Below, in pieces: positions 27,376 through 32,037 of a stretch of DNA of 32,037 nucleotides. The translations under genes and the position numbers were made by a program. Every line of letters begins with the position of its first letter. The first letter of the stretch is position 1. The stretch covers positions 1 to 32,037 of the forward strand of contig JACQKW010000009.1 of assembly GCA_016204385.1 (NCBI GenBank). Reading direction: 5' to 3'. The DNA is from Candidatus Liptonbacteria bacterium. GTDB lineage: Bacteria > Patescibacteriota > Minisyncoccia > UBA6257 > 2-01-FULL-56-20. The notes under the pieces were generated by a model. The model was not told the DNA's origin. It worked only from the letters and a program-made list of their open reading frames with translations, and made no database searches.

Positions 27376-28140
27376 ATGCCGCGCATAAAGTCGAAAGAAG
27401 AGATCGAAGTCATGGCGGTAGCCGGAGCGAAGCTCGCGCGCATAGTCGAACGTCTTCGAAAGGAAGTGAGCGCGGGCGTACGGGCCGGAGACCTTGATTC
27501 CTTGGCATTCAAGCTTATTTACGAGAGCGGGAGTGAGCCCGCGTTCTTGAATTATCATCCTCTTGGGTCAAAGCGGCCGTTTCCCGCAACGCTCTGCGTT
27601 TCTTTGAACGACGTCGTGGTGCACGGCGTGCCCTCGCGTTCGCGCGTTATTCGCCCGGGAGATCTGGTGAAACTCGATCTTGGTCTTGTGTACAAGGGTT
27701 TTTATTCGGATATGGCGCTCACGGTGGGCGTACCTCCCATTTCTTTCGAGATTGCCGAACTTATCGGGACAACAAGAGAAGCACTCGAAAAGGGCATTAC
27801 GGCCGCGAAGCCGGGCGCTACGCTTGGCGATGTAGGAGCCGCCATATCCGAGAAGGTCCGCAGGAAGGGATTCTCCGTGGTCGAAGCGCTCTGCGGGCAC
27901 GGGATAGGCCGCGCGCTCCACGAGGAACCCTCGGTCTTGAATTTCGGCATTCCTGGAAAAGGCGATACGCTCCGCGAGGGAATGGTGCTCGCAATCGAGC
28001 CCATGGTCGCGGCGGGGAGCGGAGCGGTTATTCTCTACGAGGACGACAGCTACAGGACAAAAGACGGGTCGCTTTCGGCGCATTTTGAGCATACGGTTGC
28101 GATTACCGCCCGCGGCGCAAGAATTCTCACGCAGGCATGA
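27376..28140 (+). CDS. map: Type I methionine aminopeptidase
   Basis: IKSKEEIEVMAVAGAKLA..SLNDVVVHGVPSRSRVIRPGDLVKLDLGLVYKGFYSDMALTV..CGHGIGRALHEEPSVLNFG..LAIEPM. Confidence 0.96.
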   Translation: MPRIKSKEEIEVMAVAGAKLARIVERLRKEVSAGVRAGDLDSLAFKLIYESGSEPAFLNYHPLGSKRPFPATLCVSLNDVVVHGVPSRSRVIRPGDLVKLDLGLVYKGFYSDMALTVGVPPISFEIAELIGTTREALEKGITAAKPGATLGDVGAAISEKVRRKGFSVVEALCGHGIGRALHEEPSVLNFGIPGKGDTLREGMVLAIEPMVAAGSGAVILYEDDSYRTKDGSLSAHFEHTVAITARGARILTQA

Positions 28141-28144
28141 GGTT

Positions 28145-28173
28145 GCGCTTTCGCGAGCGAACGTGTACTATGT
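28145..28173 (+). promoter_or_regulatory. Putative greA promoter
   Basis: TTGCGC-17-TACTAT, about 45 nt upstream of greA. Confidence 0.5.
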
Positions 28174-28219
28174 GTTCCAAGAATTGAAGCGCCGGCGGAG
28201 CGTATTCCGTGAAGAACCT

Positions 28220-28678
28220 ATGTATACCTACTATCTCACGAAAGAGCGGCTTGAGGAATTGAAGGGCGAGCTTGAGGAGCTTAAAACCAAGAAGCGCCTT
28301 GAAGTCGCCGAGCGGCTCAAGGCCGCGAAAGAATATGGCGACCTTTCCGAAAACTCGGAATATACCGAGGCGCGGGAAGAACAAGCGCGCGCGGAACAAA
28401 GAATTCTTGAGCTTGAGGATCTTTTCAAAAAAGCGGTCGTCATCAAAAAGAAAGATGCCGACGACAAGGTTCGGATCGGCTCGACGATTGTGGTGAATAG
28501 GAGCGACAAGGTGTTTACCTATCAGATCGTCGGTTCGAATGAAACGAGGCCGGAAGAGGGGAAAATTTCGAATGCCTCTCCTCTCGGGAGGGCGTTCTTG
28601 GGGCATCGCGTGGGAGACAGCGTTACCATTCACGCCCCGAGCGGGCCGGTAATCTATAAAATCACCAAGATAGGATAA
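28220..28678 (+). CDS. greA: Transcription elongation factor GreA
   Basis: MYTYYLTKERLEELKGELEELKTKKRLEVAERLKAAKEYGDLSENSEYTEAREEQ..SPLGRAFLGHRVGDSVTIHAPSG. Confidence 0.97.
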   Translation: MYTYYLTKERLEELKGELEELKTKKRLEVAERLKAAKEYGDLSENSEYTEAREEQARAEQRILELEDLFKKAVVIKKKDADDKVRIGSTIVVNRSDKVFTYQIVGSNETRPEEGKISNASPLGRAFLGHRVGDSVTIHAPSGPVIYKITKIG

Positions 28679-28683
28679 CAAAA

Positions 28684-28715
28684 CAGTGCCGGGAATCCAG
28701 GCACTGTTTTTATTT
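28684..28715 (+). terminator. Rho-independent terminator of greA
   Basis: CAGTGCCGGGAATCCAGGCACTGTTTTTATTTTTT. Confidence 0.9.
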
Positions 28716-28742
28716 TTTCCCTTTTTTTATGCGCGTTTTCAC

Positions 28743-28807
28743 GACGCTCCGATTGCTTCGATCGGGGCATCGGAGGTCGGGACTCCGACCGCCTTAGCGC
28801 GTCGGAG
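28743..28807. repeat. Second copy of the GGAGGTCGG..CCGAC hairpin element
   Basis: GACGCTCCGAT..ATCGGAGGTCGGGACTCCGACCGCCTTAGCGCGTCGGAG, resembling 9475-9533; overlaps the rpmE 3' end. Confidence 0.7.
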
Positions 28808-29045
28808 TTTTCTTCACTCTCGCCTTTTTTGATTTTGGTGCGACTGCTTTCGCGCGCCTCGCTGTAAAGCGTTCCACGCGCCCCGCGGTGTCAATCAGCT
28901 TTTCCTCGCCGGTGTAGAACGGATGGCACTTGGAGCAAATCTCCACTTGGATTTTTTCCCGGGTCGAGCCGACGGTGAATGTATTTCCGCACGCGCAGGT
29001 TACGCGGGCTTTATCGAAATATTTCGGGTGAATATCTTTCTTCAT
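28794..29045 (-). CDS. rpmE: 50S ribosomal protein L31
   Basis: [60 protein letters not shown]. Confidence 0.96.
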   Translation of the reverse strand: MKKDIHPKYFDKARVTCACGNTFTVGSTREKIQVEICSKCHPFYTGEEKLIDTAGRVERFTARRAKAVAPKSKKARVKKTPTR

Positions 29046-29075
29046 TCCCAAGATTATATTCCGTGTTCGGCGATT

Positions 29076-29104
29076 TGACAAGCGCGAGAGCGGGGTATAT
29101 GGTC
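29076..29104 (+). promoter_or_regulatory. Promoter for the small zinc-ribbon gene
   Basis: TTGACA-17-TATGGT. Confidence 0.65.
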
Positions 29105-29141
29105 TTATCCAGCACACCTCATTTCTTAAGAGGAGACGCAC

Positions 29142-29360
29142 ATGTGTCTTCCGGATCTATCGGAGACGATTTCGTGCAAGGTATGCAAGTGGACTGGTTC
29201 TCTCGCAGAGTGTGTTTCCAGGGAAACGGGGAGCGCGCACGATCCCGAGACTTCATTTCAGTGCCCATCGTGCGGGGCGCCTCTCGTTTTAGAGGAGCCC
29301 GACAGTCTCTCGGAGGAGGAACTTCTCGAACTGTATTCTTCCTCCGGCGAGTGCGGGTAG
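29142..29360 (+). CDS. Small zinc-ribbon protein
   Basis: 72 aa [62 protein letters not shown]; terminator follows. Confidence 0.75.
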   Translation: MCLPDLSETISCKVCKWTGSLAECVSRETGSAHDPETSFQCPSCGAPLVLEEPDSLSEEELLELYSSSGECG

Positions 29361-29369
29361 GCCTAGTTC

Positions 29370-29412
29370 CCGGCCAGGCCATTTTTTGAGGCTTCGGCCG
29401 GGCTTTTTTATT
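29370..29412 (+). terminator. Rho-independent terminator
   Basis: CCCGGCC..CGGCCGGGCTTTTTTATTT. Confidence 0.8.
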
Positions 29413-29454
29413 TGCGCGATTATTTGACAGCTTTGCTTCTAAATATAAGTATGT

Positions 29455-29651
29455 GTAATTGAGAAGAGAATGAGTCTGTGGGCCGGTACCGCCCGCGGTG
29501 TGGTCTAGCAAGTGACCCTCTCTCTTCTCGCCGCGAGACGCCTTTCCTGGGAAAATTGGTGAGCTCGGAGAAACGGCAAGAGCCCTAAGCTTAAGCTGGC
29601 GGGGCCGAATACCCCTGAAGGTAACCCAGGGCCTTCAGGGGCTTCTTTATT
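29455..29651 (+). ncRNA. Candidate structured non-coding RNA with intrinsic terminator
   Basis: Upstream TTGACA; GAGAAGAGA (29461-29469)/TCTCTTCTC (29521-29529) stem, GC-rich internal helices, terminator CCCCTGAAGG..CCTTCAGGGG-CTTCTTTATTT (29612-29651); no convincing ORF. Confidence 0.55.
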
Positions 29652-29659
29652 TGTTCATA

Positions 29660-29802
29660 CCCCCGCGCACCTAAGGAAGGCACAGAGTCCTCTGAATGAA
29701 GACGCGGCGTTTGGTTGATGTGCCAGATTTTCAAGAATTGATGAGGGTTTTTGAGAAAACTATGGGATGCTCTCGCTTCGCAATCCTCATTAGGTGGGGG
29801 GG
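29660..29802. repeat. Inverted-repeat promoter module 2 (relative of 13545-13679)
   Basis: CCCCCGCGCACCTAAGGA..TCCTCATTAGGTGGGGGG followed by TTGACG; same architecture as the module upstream of tuf. Confidence 0.65.
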
Positions 29803-29832
29803 TTGACGCCTTCCGCGTCGCCCTTATATACT
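29803..29832 (+). promoter_or_regulatory. Promoter of candidate RNA at 29840-29930
   Basis: TTGACG-18-TATACT (or 16-TATATA). Confidence 0.6.
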
Positions 29833-29839
29833 AAGGGTA

Positions 29840-29930
29840 TGAGATAGGTCCCTTGCATATGTCGAGCGGAGGATGCCGATGGGGGACCATCGGCGTTTCG
29901 TTTGAAAGGGGACCAGGAATAACGACTGCA
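29840..29930 (+). ncRNA. Candidate small structured RNA
   Basis: GGTCCCTT (29847-29854) pairs with AAGGGGACC (29906-29914, one bulge), enclosing perfect hairpin GCCGATGG-GGGA-CCATCGGC (29875-29894). Confidence 0.45.
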
Positions 29931-30036
29931 GCTTGAAAAAATTCCAGCACATATTTTTGGAGTACACGGAGCGCACATGGATATTTTCGCCTTTTCACTT
30001 CTTAGTTGAATAAAAGGAAAAAGCGAGGGTGAAAAT

Positions 30037-30064
30037 AAAAAGCGTACCCTTTCTCTGGGTACGC
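30037..30064 (-). terminator. Terminator of the small membrane protein gene
   Basis: Minus strand GCGTACCCAGAGAAAGGGTACGCTTTTTATTTTC. Confidence 0.85.
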
Positions 30065-30089
30065 GGTCTTCGGCGGAGGAGCTCTTGCT

Positions 30090-30269
30090 TCACCTTCCCT
30101 TGGTCGCGGCCCAGATGATCGTGGCCGTAAACATCCACCCGAGGAAACCCGTCAGAAACTGGGTGGCGGAGCCGGACGAGGCGGCGATGACTCCGCCAAT
30201 GAGAATTGCGAGTACTACCATCCCGCCAAACCACAGCGCCGCGCGGACGCGAGAACCCTCGATTTCCAT
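30090..30269 (-). CDS. 59-aa small membrane protein (not in the supplied ORF track)
   Basis: MEIEGSRVRAALWFGGMVVLAILIGGVIAASSGSATQFLTGFLGWMFTATIIWAATKGR; SD AAAGGAGG, promoter TTGACA-17-TATATT upstream, terminator downstream. Confidence 0.8.
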   Translation of the reverse strand: MEIEGSRVRAALWFGGMVVLAILIGGVIAASSGSATQFLTGFLGWMFTATIIWAATKGR

Positions 30270-30404
30270 AGTACCACCTCCTTTGCTAAGATTAAATATA
30301 GCATGCCGCTGTTATATTGTCAAGGATTTTGCTTGACCCCGTCAATCCGCCCGCCGGCGGACACGAGGCAGGACTCCAAAAATATGTGCTGGGAAATATG
30401 GAAA

Positions 30405-30487
30405 AACTAGGTTGCTGGATTTCTGGGTGTCTGGGTAAAAGTTAATACCCAGATATCTAGATACCCAGAGACCCAGCAGACCTAGTT
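30405..30487. repeat. Long imperfect hairpin
   Basis: AACTAGGTTGCTGG..CTGGGTGTCTGGGTA..TACCCAGATATCTAGATACCCAGAGACCCAGCAGACCTAGTT. Confidence 0.75.
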
Positions 30488-30570
30488 GAAAGTTTTTTTG
30501 TTGTCCCAATACCAAATTTGCCCAAGAAATCGAGCCGCAAGGCGAAGGTTGATTGGCTGCAAATTTGAGT

Positions 30571-30719
30571 ACCCCGCACTAATTTTGCTTCCGAATTATT
30601 AAGCGGCGTGCGTGTGCGAATAGCACATCCCGTTATGGGCGAAGCGCGCCGCCGAGGTTTTTACTGAAGCTGTGAATTACGATACTGCAGGAACTTCGGG
30701 TGCAAAATTAGTGCGGGGT
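30571..30719. repeat. 149-bp element with 18-bp perfect terminal inverted repeats
   Basis: ACCCCGCACTAATTTTGC (30571-30588) / GCAAAATTAGTGCGGGGT (30702-30719); inner GCGGCG../CGCCGC. Confidence 0.85.
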
Positions 30720-30804
30720 TACAGAAAATTCATTTATCGGTTTGGAATTGAACTAAATCGAATACCCAGCACATATTTTTGCGTTATGACTTCAAAAGAA
30801 AACC

Positions 30805-30827
30805 AACCCCTGTGGGGTTGGTAGCAA
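30805..30827 (-). terminator. Terminator of small gene in cassette 2
   Basis: Minus strand CCAACCCCACAGGGGTTGGTTTTCTTTT. Confidence 0.85.
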
Positions 30828-30849
30828 ACCGAGGAGAACCGAAAGAGTT

Positions 30850-31038
30850 CTAACGCGACCGCTCGTCGAAGACGAACATCACATCATGTACCGGTGGAGT
30901 GCTCTCGTGGTGAGTGCGAATTACCTGCACCGCGACCGCGGCTCTACCTTCCCCCTCCTTAAGCTCCTGGAGAGCGCCATTGATGGCCTCTTCGAGCCTG
31001 AGTCTTCCTTCGGACACCTTCCTGATTCTTACGTACAT
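30850..31038 (-). CDS. 62-aa small protein of unknown function
   Basis: MYVRIRKVSEGRLRLEEAINGALQELKEGEGRAAVAVQVIRTHHESTPPVHDVMFVFDERSR; SD GGAGG upstream of this Met, TTGACA promoter element, terminator downstream. Confidence 0.7.
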   Translation of the reverse strand: MYVRIRKVSEGRLRLEEAINGALQELKEGEGRAAVAVQVIRTHHESTPPVHDVMFVFDERSR

Positions 31039-31185
31039 TGTTGTTGCCCTCCATTCAAGATTCTGAATGGACATTAATATACTTTGTTTTGGATGTCAAA
31101 TCATAATGTGTAAATAACGCAAAAATATGTGCTGGGCAAAATTACCCACGCCTACGTCCGCATCAGCGGACTTCGGCGGGGTTTA

Positions 31186-31237
31186 AGAAGCCGCGAAAAA
31201 TTTACTTGCGCAATGCTCGTAAATTTTGGCGGACTTC
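31186..31237. repeat. Hairpin immediately 5' of the 16S rRNA
   Basis: GAAGCCGCGAAAAATTTAC..GTAAATTTTGGCGGACTTC. Confidence 0.75.
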
Positions 31238-31345
31238 TAAAAGAGGATTTGATCCTGGTCCAGGATGAACGCTGGCGGCGTGGATAAGGCATGCAAGTAG
31301 AACGGACGTAGCAGCCAGCTTCCAGCTACTAGCTTCCAGCCCGGA

Positions 31346-31354
31346 TGATATAAT
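31346..31354 (+). promoter_or_regulatory. Extended -10 promoter element inside the 16S gene
   Basis: TGATATAAT (TGnTATAAT) 7 nt upstream of the ATG at 31362. Confidence 0.55.
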
Positions 31355-31361
31355 GGCAAGT

Positions 31362-31712
31362 ATGTCTTTCCGTTACAGAGATTTCCGTGTGTACAAAGAG
31401 GCGATTAGTTTTCATCGCTTGATAGTACAACTCACACGAAAATTTTCTAAAGAGTTTGAGTACTTACGGAATCAAATGAGACGAAGTTCTTTATCGGTAG
31501 TGTTAAATGTTGCTGAAGGGTCAGCGAAAAACTCTGATAAAGATTTCCGAAGATACCTGACAATATCATTAGGTTCGATCAACGAATCTATGGCTGGTTG
31601 TGAAGTAGCGTTAGCTGAGCATCTCATTGTACAAAGTGAGTTTCATCAGGCTGAGAAGGCTGCGGAGAACTTGGTAAAGCAACTCGGCAGTTTTGTTCAG
31701 AAATTGAAGTAG
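31362..31712 (+). CDS. Four-helix-bundle protein (23S rRNA intervening-sequence protein family, IVP)
   Basis: MSFRYRDFRVYKEAISFHRLIVQLTRKFSKEFEYLRNQMRRSSLSVVLNVAEGSAKNSDKDFRRYLTISLGSINESMAGCEVAL; family-typical RDFxVYKxA.. and RRSSLSVxLNxAEGSA. Alternative ATG 31353. Confidence 0.92.
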   Translation: MSFRYRDFRVYKEAISFHRLIVQLTRKFSKEFEYLRNQMRRSSLSVVLNVAEGSAKNSDKDFRRYLTISLGSINESMAGCEVALAEHLIVQSEFHQAEKAAENLVKQLGSFVQKLK

Positions 31713-32037
31713 CTGTTGGCTGGTGGCTGGCAGCTGGTTGCTATGTTAGTTGCGAACGAGTTAGTAACACCCTGGTACGTACCCCAGAGTCGGAGATAGC
31801 TCATAGAAAGGTGAGGTAATATCCGATGGTCCGTCCTTCGCTTTTTGCTCCGCAAAAAGCTTCGGAACGGCAGGCCCGCAAGAGCTTGCCAGTCCGTAGC
31901 TCTTTACGAAGTAAAGAGCGTAGGATGGTAAAGTCGCAAGACGCTCTGGGATCGGCCTAGGTCCGATCAGCTAGTTGGTAGGGTAATGGCCTACCAAGGC
32001 GATGACCGGTAGGGGAGGTGAGAGCCTGACCCCCAAC

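Larger units (their letters stand above)
29944..30392. mobile_element. Mini-cassette 1 bounded by 20-bp perfect inverted repeat
   Basis: CCAGCACATATTTTTGGAGT (29944-29963) / ACTCCAAAAATATGTGCTGG (30373-30392). Confidence 0.6.
30765..31136. mobile_element. Mini-cassette 2 bounded by 23-bp perfect inverted repeat
   Basis: CCCAGCACATATTTTTGCGTTAT (30765-30787) / ATAACGCAAAAATATGTGCTGGG (31114-31136). Confidence 0.6.
31308..31744 (+). other. Intervening sequence/insertion in the 16S rRNA V1 (helix 6) region
   Basis: Arms AGCAGCCAGCTTCCAGCTACTAGCTTCCAGC and GCTGTTGGCTGGTGGCTGGCAGCTGGTTGCT form a roughly 31-bp imperfect stem flanking an ORF. Confidence 0.88.
31238..32037 (+). rRNA. rrs: 16S ribosomal RNA, 5' portion (truncated by window end), interrupted in V1
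   Basis: GAGGATTTGATCCTGGTCCAGGATGAACGCTGGCGGCGTGGATAAGGCATGCAAGTAGAACGG; later GCGAACGAGTTAGTAACACCCTGG and GATCAGCTAGTTGGTAGGGTAATGGCCTACCAAGGCGATGACCGGTAG. Confidence 0.96.

Noticed and set aside
29475-29500. T-box-like GGTACCGC..GCGG in the ncRNA candidate
   Set aside because: No Stem I/specifier architecture and no aminoacyl-tRNA synthetase or amino acid gene downstream.
31308-31744. Group I/II self-splicing intron with homing endonuclease in 16S
   Set aside because: The ORF is an IVP-like four-helix bundle, not LAGLIDADG/GIY-YIG/HNH or a reverse transcriptase, and the insertion is closed by a long stem typical of an IVS.
1-32037. CRISPR array
   Set aside because: No regularly spaced direct repeats and no cas genes; the repeats found are palindromic and irregularly spaced.

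Overview
The window looks like a Patescibacteria/CPR-type bacterial chromosome segment; this is inferred from the missing rpmD, the ORF-bearing insertion inside the 16S rRNA gene and the non-canonical 27F site. From left to right it contains four parts. (1) About 0.1-7.9 kb is a genomic island at a tRNA-Arg(TCG) gene. It carries a large serine recombinase, an XRE regulator, a type III-like Mod/Res restriction-modification pair and an OLD-like ATPase/TOPRIM protein, and it is bracketed by a perfect 111-bp inverted repeat. (2) About 8.0-26.0 kb holds an M50 protease, rpsL-rpsG-fusA, a cell-surface-type hypothetical protein, tuf, and the S10/spc ribosomal protein run rpsJ to secY. Its gene junctions are interrupted by several families of palindromic elements and by remnant duplicated gene ends (fusA 5', rpsL 3', rpsJ 3'). 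(3) About 26.2-31.2 kb has adk, map, greA, rpmE, several very small genes with clear promoters and terminators, two candidate structured RNAs, and two mini-cassettes bounded by perfect inverted repeats sharing CCAGCACATATTTTTG. (4) The 5' part of a 16S rRNA gene carries, in the V1 region, an insertion encoding an IVP-like four-helix-bundle protein with its own apparent promoter. The strongest leads for undescribed biology are the 16S-embedded ORF, the inverted-repeat defence island, the remnant gene ends with synonymous divergence, and the small IR-bounded cassettes.
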